From the NCBI RefSeq assembly GCF_009807035.1, contig NZ_WUBI01000010.1, positions 1-62,685 on the forward strand: a stretch of DNA of 62,685 nucleotides, in the 5' to 3' direction. The notes beneath the pieces were generated by a model. That model was not told the origin of the DNA and did no database searches. It saw only the letters and a list, made by a program, of their open reading frames with translations. This DNA is from Paenibacillus dendrobii (GTDB lineage: Bacteria; Bacillota; Bacilli; Paenibacillales; Paenibacillaceae). The translations under genes and the position numbers were made by a program. Within the stretch, counting starts at the first letter, position 1; each line of letters starts with the position of its first letter. Shown here piece by piece: positions 16,344 to 23,774 of this stretch.

Positions 16344-17279
16344 CTATACCTGTAACATGCGCTCTAAGGAAATTCGGGCTTGATCTGCGACAACCGGCGG
16401 CACATAAATCTGCGGCTTCATCGTCTCTAGACACTTCACCAATTTTTTGAGATTGTTAACCTTCATGTTCGGACAAACCAGGAACTTGGTAGCAAAATGG
16501 AACGTTTTCTCCGGGCTGTCAAGACGAAGCTGGTATCCCGTTCCATCCTCGGTCCCCACAATAAACTCCTGACAGTCGGATTTCTTGCAATAATCGATAA
16601 TAGCAGTGGTGCTGCCGACAAAGTCACCCATCGCTACAACCTCTGGACGGCATTCCGGATGGACCACGAACTGGGCATTTGGATGCTTGGCTCTCATCTC
16701 AACCACATCCTTAACCGTCAACATGTCATGGGTATTGCAATACCCTTCCCAGATGATCATTTTCTTGTCGGTATGTTGTTGTACATAATGTCCGAGGTTT
16801 TTATCCGGTACCCAGATGATCTCGTCACAGTCTAGCGATTGGATGACTTTGACGGCATTGGCTGATGTACAGCAAATATCCGTTTCCGCTTTCACATCTG
16901 CGGATGAGTTGATATATGTAACAACCTTGGCATTCGGATGCTGAGCTTTCAGCTTGCGAAGACCGTCAACGTTCACCATATCCGCCATTGGACAACCCGC
17001 GCGTTCATCCGGAATCAGGACCGTCTTGTTTGGAGCCAAAATCTTCGCGCTCTCTCCCATGAAATGAACACCGCAGAATACGATTGTATCCGCATCTGTT
17101 TGCGCCGCTTTTTGGGCAAGTAAAAAGGAATCGCCGCGAAAATCGGCAACCTCTTGAATTTCGTCCCTTTGATAATAATGAGCAAGAATAATAGCATTTC
17201 TTTCTTTCTTCAGCTGCATCAGTCTCTCGGTTAATTCCCGTTTTTGTTCCTCTTTATGCTGCAGCGCAAGAGCTTCCAC
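16344..17279 (-). CDS. nadA: quinolinate synthase (4Fe-4S)
   Basis: Condenses iminoaspartate with dihydroxyacetone phosphate to quinolinate. At 311 aa it is the short form of the family. It has HYYQRDEIQEVADFRGDS near residue 34, three cysteines in the expected places for the cluster (VFCGVHFMGES, HPECRPEV, LVCPNMKVNNL), and the repeated-domain layout. GTG at 17279 follows AAGGAGTG by nine nt. A good promoter lies about 100 bp upstream. No cysteine-desulfurase (nifS-type) or nadR gene accompanies it, unlike the B. subtilis nad locus. Confidence 0.95.
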   Translation of the reverse strand: MEALALQHKEEQKRELTERLMQLKKERNAIILAHYYQRDEIQEVADFRGDSFLLAQKAAQTDADTIVFCGVHFMGESAKILAPNKTVLIPDERAGCPMADMVNVDGLRKLKAQHPNAKVVTYINSSADVKAETDICCTSANAVKVIQSLDCDEIIWVPDKNLGHYVQQHTDKKMIIWEGYCNTHDMLTVKDVVEMRAKHPNAQFVVHPECRPEVVAMGDFVGSTTAIIDYCKKSDCQEFIVGTEDGTGYQLRLDSPEKTFHFATKFLVCPNMKVNNLKKLVKCLETMKPQIYVPPVVADQARISLERMLQV

Positions 17280-17381
17280 CAGCGACCCACTCCTTTTATG
17301 AAATCATAATTGATTGATGAATTTGTGAAATTTCTCTCAAAGTTAGGTGTCCAAGCTTCGAGGGCTTTTCAGTTACCAACT

Positions 17382-17410
17382 AATGTACACAAGGTTTCCC
17401 GGGCTGTCAA
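17382..17410 (-). promoter_or_regulatory. sigma-A promoter of nadA
   Basis: Minus-strand TTGACA (17405-17410), 17-bp spacer and TACATT (17382-17387), giving a leader of about 95 nt. The rest of the nadA-ftsH gap (17411-17545) shows no gene. I could not confirm a NiaR-type operator. Confidence 0.7.
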
Positions 17411-17546
17411 TTGGCCTCATACTCACTAAAAAGAGGGCTTAGGATGCAAAAAATCCCTTTGTAACGCCGCTTTCATTGCATTCTGCCATCATTAAAATCT
17501 CATGCCAAACTAAAAATAAAAATTTGAAATAGTCAGGTGAAGACAA

Positions 17547-17585
17547 CAAAAAGCCCGGAAGACGATTGCCGTCGTCTTCCGGGCT
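17547..17585 (-). terminator. intrinsic terminator of ftsH
   Basis: A perfect 14-bp GC-rich stem, AGCCCGGAAGACGA with its complement (17552-17565 and 17572-17585), followed by TTTTTG on the minus strand, 32 nt after the ftsH stop. Confidence 0.95.
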
Positions 17586-17617
17586 GATTCATGAATCGGT
17601 TGGGTCAAGCTCATTCA

Positions 17618-19747
17618 TTAGGATCTTGTTTCAGGAGGCGTGCCTCCGTTACCTGGATCCCGGTCGTCTGCTGGACCCGGATTCGGGTTCGGAACATCAT
17701 TCGGGATATCCCCAGGAATGTCCGCCGGTGACTCAGGCGTATCATTCGTGATGTTCTCCGGAACGTCGTTCGGAATTTCTTTCGTTGGCAGATCGGATGC
17801 ATCATCCTTGCCTTGAATGCGGACACGTACATCACCGATGTTGTCGATAACAGGTGCGCCGCTTTCGGAGGAACCTCCGTCTTCGCCTTCACCATCACGC
17901 GGTCCATCTTCCGACAGATATCCTTGCTCGATCAGCTCTCTGATTTGATCAAGTTCCAATGTTTCCTTCTCAAGCAGCGTATTCGCGATGAGATGAACCT
18001 CTTTGGAATGCTTGATGAGCAAATCTTTACAACGCTGATAACATTCGTTGGTCATGCGCTGCATTTCCTGATCGATTTCGTATGCGATGGAATCACTGTA
18101 ATTTTGTTCGTGTCCGAGATCACGGCCCAGGAATACCTGGCCTTGGGACGAACCGAATTGCAGCGGTCCAAGCTTCTCGCTCATACCGTATTCCATAATC
18201 ATGCTGCGGACGATGCCGGTTGCTTGTTGGAAGTCACTGTAAGCACCGGTACCGATTTCTCCGATAAAGATTTCCTCGGATACACGGCCGCCCAAGAGAC
18301 CTGTAACTTTATCAAGCAACTCTTGCTTCGTTACGAGCATGCGATCTTCCTTCGGCATCATGATGACGTATCCGCCAGCACGGCCACGAGGAATAATGGT
18401 AACTTTGTGTACCATATCGGCATTCTCAAGGAAGTAACCGACAATGGTATGACCTGCTTCGTGATATGCAACGATCCGTTTCTCGCGGTCACTGATCACG
18501 CGACTGCGTTTCTCCGTACCTACGATGACACGGTCAATCGCTTCGTCAACCTCACGCATGGAAATGTCCTTGCGGTTACGTCGTGCTGCGAGCAAGGCTG
18601 CTTCGTTCATCAGATTCTCCAGCTCGGCGCCGGTAAAGCCTGTTGTACGTTTTGCTACGATATCCAGCTTAACATCCTTCGTAAGCGGCTTGTTGCGGGC
18701 ATGGACCTTCAGCACCGCTTCGCGGCCTCTCACGTCTGGGCGGTCTACCGTAATTTGACGGTCAAAACGTCCCGGACGCAAAAGCGCAGGGTCGAGAATA
18801 TCAGCACGGTTCGTTGCTGCTACGATAATAATGCCTTCGTTGCCGCCGAAGCCGTCCATCTCTACGAGCAATTGGTTCAGCGTTTGTTCACGCTCGTCAT
18901 GGCCACCGCCAAGACCGGCGCCGCGCTGACGGCCAACCGCATCAATTTCGTCAATAAAGATAATACATGGTGCATTTTTCTTGGCGTTCTCAAACAAGTC
19001 ACGCACACGGGATGCACCGACACCCACGAACATTTCCACAAAGTCAGAACCGGAAATGCTGAAGAAAGGAACGCCGGCTTCACCAGCGACCGCACGGGCG
19101 AGGAGTGTTTTACCTGTTCCCGGAGGACCAACGAGCAGTACGCCTTTAGGAATACGGGCGCCTACTGCGGCAAACTTACGTGGATCCTTCAGGAATTCCA
19201 CGACCTCGACGAGTTCCTGCTTCTCTTCATCGGCTCCAGCCACATCCTCGAATGTGACTCTCTTCTTCTCTTCATTATATAGACGGGCGCGGCTCTTGCC
19301 GAAGTTCATGACTTTGCCTCCGCCGCCCTGAGCCTGATTAAACAGGAAGAAGAAGAGAATGAACATAATGACCAAAGGAATCATGGAGGATAGCAGCGTC
19401 AGCCAGATGCTTTCGCCTTCCATTTTCTTTTGGGTATATGTCATGCCGTTTTTGTCACTGGCATCCACCAGTTCCTGAATCGCGGCATCTGTAGCCGGAA
19501 TGTAGGTTGAGAAGCTGTCGGATTTAACCCCGTCCGGTTTTTGATTATATTTACCGGTTACGAGATAGGCGTAACCGTCAAATTGAACCGTGATATCCTT
19601 CACATTGCCAGCCTTGATCTCTTGCCGAAATTCATCGTATCTAGGATTGTGAGCAGATTCACCGCTATTGCTTACAAACTGGACAATGCCCACCACAACT
19701 AAAAAAAGAATCAAATAAAAACCAGAATTCCGGATGAACCGATTCAT
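17618..19747 (-). CDS. ftsH: ATP-dependent zinc metalloprotease FtsH
   Basis: Membrane-bound AAA+ protease. Residues 8-26 are the first membrane helix and about 113-132 (LTLLSSMIPLVIMFILFFFLF) the second. The AAA module has Walker A GPPGTGKT near 205, Walker B FIDEID and SRH RPGRFDRQI. The protease site is HEAGH near 428. At 709 aa it is longer than B. subtilis FtsH (about 637), because of a tail of some 70 residues rich in Pro, Asp and Asn with the hexamer IPNDVP occurring twice. ATG at 19747 with GGAGGT upstream; a promoter lies before it and a strong terminator after it. Confidence 0.97.
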   Translation of the reverse strand: MNRFIRNSGFYLILFLVVVGIVQFVSNSGESAHNPRYDEFRQEIKAGNVKDITVQFDGYAYLVTGKYNQKPDGVKSDSFSTYIPATDAAIQELVDASDKNGMTYTQKKMEGESIWLTLLSSMIPLVIMFILFFFLFNQAQGGGGKVMNFGKSRARLYNEEKKRVTFEDVAGADEEKQELVEVVEFLKDPRKFAAVGARIPKGVLLVGPPGTGKTLLARAVAGEAGVPFFSISGSDFVEMFVGVGASRVRDLFENAKKNAPCIIFIDEIDAVGRQRGAGLGGGHDEREQTLNQLLVEMDGFGGNEGIIIVAATNRADILDPALLRPGRFDRQITVDRPDVRGREAVLKVHARNKPLTKDVKLDIVAKRTTGFTGAELENLMNEAALLAARRNRKDISMREVDEAIDRVIVGTEKRSRVISDREKRIVAYHEAGHTIVGYFLENADMVHKVTIIPRGRAGGYVIMMPKEDRMLVTKQELLDKVTGLLGGRVSEEIFIGEIGTGAYSDFQQATGIVRSMIMEYGMSEKLGPLQFGSSQGQVFLGRDLGHEQNYSDSIAYEIDQEMQRMTNECYQRCKDLLIKHSKEVHLIANTLLEKETLELDQIRELIEQGYLSEDGPRDGEGEDGGSSESGAPVIDNIGDVRVRIQGKDDASDLPTKEIPNDVPENITNDTPESPADIPGDIPNDVPNPNPGPADDRDPGNGGTPPETRS

Positions 19748-19776
19748 CCCCTACCTCCTCTCAAAACACTTTAATT

Positions 19777-19806
19777 ATTTTACCATAGCCTGTCTGACCA
19801 TCTCAA
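19777..19806 (-). promoter_or_regulatory. sigma-A promoter of ftsH
   Basis: Minus-strand TTGAGA (19801-19806), 18-bp spacer and TAAAAT (19777-19782), about 30 bp before the ftsH start. It allows ftsH expression independent of the upstream tilS-hpt genes. Confidence 0.6.
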
Positions 19807-19860
19807 CAGAGGTGGTATTAGCATGAACCAAGGAAATGTCCATGGGCTGGAGTATCACCA

Positions 19861-20400
19861 TTAGTGGGAATAGATTTCCGGTTTCAAGATCCCGATGTAG
19901 GGCAGGTTCCGGTAGTGTTCGGCGTAATCCAAACCGTATCCGACAACAAACGCGTCAGGCAGGGTGAATCCTGTATAATCCGCTTCCAGATCCACGGTGC
20001 GTCGCACGGGTTTGTCAAACAAGGTGACTACGCACGTCGATTTGGCGTTGCGACTCTTCAGGAGTTCAATCAGATGGCTGAGCGTGAGACCGCTATCGAT
20101 AATGTCTTCTACGATGAGAACATCGCGGCCGTCCACAGGCACATCCAAGTCCTTGATGATTTTGACGACACCCGATGATTTGGTGGATGCGCCGTAGCTC
20201 GACACAGCCATGAAATCGAGTTCCATGGGTACTGTCATATTTTTAACCAAATCAGCCATGAAAATAAACGCACCTTTCAGTACACAAATAACCAAAGGAT
20301 TGCGTCCTTCATAAACCTTGCTGAGCTGAGCTCCAAGTTCCTTAATTTTCTTCTGAATTTCTTCTTCGCTGATGAGAACTTCTTGAATATCGTTTTGCAA
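19861..20400 (-). CDS. hpt: hypoxanthine phosphoribosyltransferase
   Basis: Salvages hypoxanthine and guanine with PRPP. The 179-aa protein carries the PRPP-binding loop VLIVEDIIDSGLTL near residue 95 and the PPi-loop region VLKGAFIFMADL near 40; length matches the family. Start is TTG at 20400 with AGGAGG nine nt upstream. It follows tilS by 47 nt, as in B. subtilis where TilS, HprT and FtsH are adjacent. Confidence 0.96.
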   Translation of the reverse strand: MQNDIQEVLISEEEIQKKIKELGAQLSKVYEGRNPLVICVLKGAFIFMADLVKNMTVPMELDFMAVSSYGASTKSSGVVKIIKDLDVPVDGRDVLIVEDIIDSGLTLSHLIELLKSRNAKSTCVVTLFDKPVRRTVDLEADYTGFTLPDAFVVGYGLDYAEHYRNLPYIGILKPEIYSH

Positions 20401-20447
20401 CTGAGCGAACCTCCTACGTTTATACTATGAAAGTCTTACAATGACCA

Positions 20448-21899
20448 TTACAGTTGCTCCACTGTCTCTGTATCCTCCAGGCACATGTGGAGAACGTCTG
20501 TTGTTTGTGTCCCGACTGCAGCATGCGTGGAGCGCCGGACCCCCGGTATCCAGATCACGTTGCCTGAACCATCCACTAACACAGGAATGCGGGAGCGCAC
20601 GGATGGAGGTATCTTCGCGTCAATGAAAATATCTTTTACCTTTTTGCTTCCGTTTAATCCCATGACTTTCATGGTATCTCCAGGCAGCCTTGAACGGAGT
20701 GTTAATGGAAAAATCAGCTGACCGGCATCAAATACTGCTTCAGCGCAGGCTCCGGTCATGTTGAAAAAGTAACGTTCATGCGGCGTCTGCACCTTCATAT
20801 TCAACCTCTTGCCAATTTCAGGAATACACAGTTCCGGAACAGCAGTTTGAAGCTCATATGTATAGCTCTTGGACTGCTCTGGCGGCTTTTGCATAAACAA
20901 TATCATATCGTATTCGCGTATGCAGGCCAAGCCTCCTCCAATATCAAGGCTCCAGGTCGTGCTTTTGTTCTGAGTAATACCTTGGCGAATCAGTTCAATC
21001 TTGTGAAAATCGGTGATTTCAATGCCTGCCGACAGATAATTTAATATTAGTTTAATCAACCTTCGTTGTAAAGCGACATGTAAGGCCAAATAAGAAGGCA
21101 CCTGAAAATAGAGCCTTCCATCCTTATGCTGTACCAAATCATGATATGCATGATCTGCAGCCTGCTCCATGTATTCATCTTCCATACCCGCAATATCGGC
21201 CAGTTGAACCAGCGATTGCCTGATCTGACCATTATATTGCCCCAAAAAAGGCAGCACATCCAACCGGATCGCATTTCGGCGGTATTGATTGGAGAGATTG
21301 GAGCTGTCTATGGCATATGCATAACCATTCTGCTTACAAAAACTCATGAGGTCCGTTTTGTATATACGTAGGAAGGGACGAATGAGTTCCACATTTTTTT
21401 CGTTTCTTTTGATCTTCATGCCCTTAATGCCTCCGAGGCCGCTGCCCCGAAGTAAATGAAGCAGGACCGTCTCGGCTTGATCATCGGCATGATGGGCCAA
21501 GGCAATCGATGCCGCACCGTACCGCTGTGCCGTTTCATGCAGGAACGCGTACCTTTTGTCGCGCGCCGCCTCTTCGAAGCCCTTCCCGCTTTCCTTCATA
21601 TAAGAAGGAATATCCATTCTTGCCACCTCGAACGGAAGCCCCAGTTCCAGAGCCAATCCGCGGACTAGTTCTTCCTCCCTGTCTGACTCCGCCCGAAGGC
21701 CGTGGTGGACATGTGCGCAGATCAGTCGCAGAGGAGTGTAGCGTTTGGAGATTTGATGGAGAACATGCAAAAGAGCCACAGAATCCGGTCCGCCGGATAC
21801 TGCGACTATGATGGTATCATGAGGTAACCACAAGCCATGCTCCCCAGCCGTATGAAGAACATGTTCCATCAGCATATTCAAGTTAGCCCTGCTTTCCAT
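20448..21899 (-). CDS. tilS: tRNA(Ile)-lysidine synthase
   Basis: Modifies the wobble C of tRNA-Ile(CAU) to lysidine, essential for decoding AUA. The 483-aa protein has the PP-loop ATPase motif VAVSGGPDSVALL near residue 32, HHADDQAETVLLHLLRGSGLGG near 138, and a C-terminal TilS domain (LRSRLPGDTMKVMGLNGSKKVKDIFIDAKIP). ATG at 21899 with GAGGGGAT upstream. Confidence 0.95.
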   Translation of the reverse strand: MESRANLNMLMEHVLHTAGEHGLWLPHDTIIVAVSGGPDSVALLHVLHQISKRYTPLRLICAHVHHGLRAESDREEELVRGLALELGLPFEVARMDIPSYMKESGKGFEEAARDKRYAFLHETAQRYGAASIALAHHADDQAETVLLHLLRGSGLGGIKGMKIKRNEKNVELIRPFLRIYKTDLMSFCKQNGYAYAIDSSNLSNQYRRNAIRLDVLPFLGQYNGQIRQSLVQLADIAGMEDEYMEQAADHAYHDLVQHKDGRLYFQVPSYLALHVALQRRLIKLILNYLSAGIEITDFHKIELIRQGITQNKSTTWSLDIGGGLACIREYDMILFMQKPPEQSKSYTYELQTAVPELCIPEIGKRLNMKVQTPHERYFFNMTGACAEAVFDAGQLIFPLTLRSRLPGDTMKVMGLNGSKKVKDIFIDAKIPPSVRSRIPVLVDGSGNVIWIPGVRRSTHAAVGTQTTDVLHMCLEDTETVEQL

Positions 21900-21988
21900 A
21901 CGAAATCCCCTCTTCTACAGCACGCCTTTATGTAGTGATCCTCTGTTGCTCTCATCTTCTGTTATCTTTCCAAACTTCAACAAACCGC

Positions 21989-22957
21989 CTACAAGAAAAA
22001 AGCCCATAGACAAGCAAGACACGCAATCATGATGGAAAGTGCAAATGCATTAATCAGCCACCGTGGCGTCTTGCCAGGCAGCCTGCCCACTAATGCCGGC
22101 GTGTAAATCGTTTCTTTCCACAGCTTCAGAGCTTCCTGAGAACTAGGAAATTCCCCGCGAATCGCTCGTCGCAACCATTCCGAGTAAGGCTTCAATCTTG
22201 TACTTCGCTGAACCATGGAGAGCAATTGTACCGGACTTCGGGTCTGTGGCAAATGCTGCGCGGAAGCTGTTTTCAGTTCCTCCTCATGGAGAAGCTGAAT
22301 GATGAGTACGGCAAAAGCAAACAGGTCATACCCCTCATCGCTAATGCGGGAGCCTGCATTCCAGTACCCCCGGTCGTACCACTCCGTAAACTGCTTGACG
22401 CTCCGGCCGATGGAGCTTACGCCGCCATAGTCAATCAGTTCCACATGTCCCACATCGGATACCATCACATTTTCCGGTTTCAAATCTCCGAAAATAAAAC
22501 CCGACCGATGCAGCCCGTTCAGCTTTTCCAGAAGGCGCAGTCCGGTAAGGCCAATCCATTCCGTCCCGCGTTTTCGTATAAAATGATGTAATGAGCTGCC
22601 TCGGATATAACGCATAACATAAAACGGTATATCTCCATGTTGCCCTTTAAAATCATCTACTTCCAGCAAATAGGACATGCGCGAACCGTTCTTAGACGAA
22701 TCCGAGGACTTGCGTTTGGACTGCAACGACATCAGCACATTGATCTCAGACTGGAGATCCAGCGTATCATATCCCATTTTCAGGGCAAAAGAATGGCCCG
22801 AGCCTTCCTTTTGCACAAGGTAAACAATCCCGTTGGCACCCTGACCCAGCATGCGCCGGATGACAAAGCGGCCTTTGCGCCATTTTCCTGTAATGACTGT
22901 TCCGGCCGGATACGCCGGATTAGACGACGTAGTCACCGAGCATCCCTTCTCCTTCAT
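21989..22957 (-). CDS. yabT: membrane-anchored Ser/Thr protein kinase (YabT-like)
   Basis: A eukaryotic-type kinase of 322 aa in the position of B. subtilis YabT, a kinase active in sporulation and DNA-damage physiology. The glycine loop is LGQGANGIVYLV, the ATP lysine is in SFALKMGYD, the catalytic loop is FGDLKPENVMV (Asp and Asn kept, but HRD is replaced by FGD), and the metal motif is DYGG rather than DFG. The C-terminus ends in one membrane helix (ALSIMIACLACLWAFFL). I choose ATG at 22957 (GGGGA seven nt upstream), inside the end of yabS; a further ATG at 22987 lacks a site. Confidence 0.85.
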   Translation of the reverse strand: MKEKGCSVTTSSNPAYPAGTVITGKWRKGRFVIRRMLGQGANGIVYLVQKEGSGHSFALKMGYDTLDLQSEINVLMSLQSKRKSSDSSKNGSRMSYLLEVDDFKGQHGDIPFYVMRYIRGSSLHHFIRKRGTEWIGLTGLRLLEKLNGLHRSGFIFGDLKPENVMVSDVGHVELIDYGGVSSIGRSVKQFTEWYDRGYWNAGSRISDEGYDLFAFAVLIIQLLHEEELKTASAQHLPQTRSPVQLLSMVQRSTRLKPYSEWLRRAIRGEFPSSQEALKLWKETIYTPALVGRLPGKTPRWLINAFALSIMIACLACLWAFFL

Positions 22958-23660
22958 CGGTATTTCCCCGCCATGGTTGATGTTCATCTAGTGTACCATA
23001 ACGGAAGAAATCAATCACCCTCATGATGGCAGGCCCCGTCGGCGTAGCCCCCTTCATCTGAAGACGCTGAAAGAGTGACCTCAATGCACCTGCATCGCGC
23101 GTCCAATCACTGTCCAGTACAGCATCCTCACCGCTCCGCCGCCCTGGAAAGTGGAATACAGCAAGCTCACTGATTCCCTCCCTCGCCTGAAGACTAAGCA
23201 TCAAATCCCGTATGGCATCCTCTACCGCGCTGAGCTTCGGTTTCATACTAGCGCTTGCGTCGATTAAAAGGGCTACCTGAAGGGGCGTGGTTTCCGTCAT
23301 TTCGTCCACGACCTGCACGACCTGCGAACGCTGAGACGGCGGCAGGTCCTCGAGTGCGGTGTTCCCCAAAATTTGCTTTAACTCTTTATTAACCGCCTGA
23401 TGAATGGTCTGAACCACCGTTTTCCGCGTCATCATCTGCATCGTTTGAGCAAGTTGTCGTGTTCCTACGACCCGGCTTACGCCTCCTCCCGCTTTGGCAA
23501 TTTCAGCGATTTCCAGACTTCCTAGCTCACCGATCGTTCCGTAGTCTACCACCCCCGCTACATTGACCGTAATTCCCTCCTGAAATGCATGGGCTGCCGC
23601 CAGCACCGGGCTTGTCCCAACGTTTGAGCATCCATCTGTTATCAAAAGTATTTGTTTCAC
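22920..23660 (-). CDS. yabS: VWA-domain protein (YabS-like)
   Basis: A 246-aa protein with von Willebrand A character. The N-terminus (MKQILLITDGCSN) resembles the end of one VWA fold, and the second half carries a clear metal-ion site LLIDASASMKPKLSAVEDAIRD with the DxSxS pattern. GTG at 23660 has GGGAGGATG about ten nt upstream. It lies between spoIIE and the YabT kinase, overlaps the kinase start by 38 nt, and is probably co-expressed with it. The molecular role is not known to me. Confidence 0.85.
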   Translation of the reverse strand: MKQILLITDGCSNVGTSPVLAAAHAFQEGITVNVAGVVDYGTIGELGSLEIAEIAKAGGGVSRVVGTRQLAQTMQMMTRKTVVQTIHQAVNKELKQILGNTALEDLPPSQRSQVVQVVDEMTETTPLQVALLIDASASMKPKLSAVEDAIRDLMLSLQAREGISELAVFHFPGRRSGEDAVLDSDWTRDAGALRSLFQRLQMKGATPTGPAIMRVIDFFRYGTLDEHQPWRGNTDEGEGMLGDYVV

Positions 23661-23774
23661 GATCTATCATCCTCCCAAAAGTGGCCTTCTCTTGCTTCTA
23701 TCATTTCCACCTTTGAGAGATTCCAAACCCAACATTTCCTCCCCTCATGCATTTCCCGGGCAATGCCTTACCTA

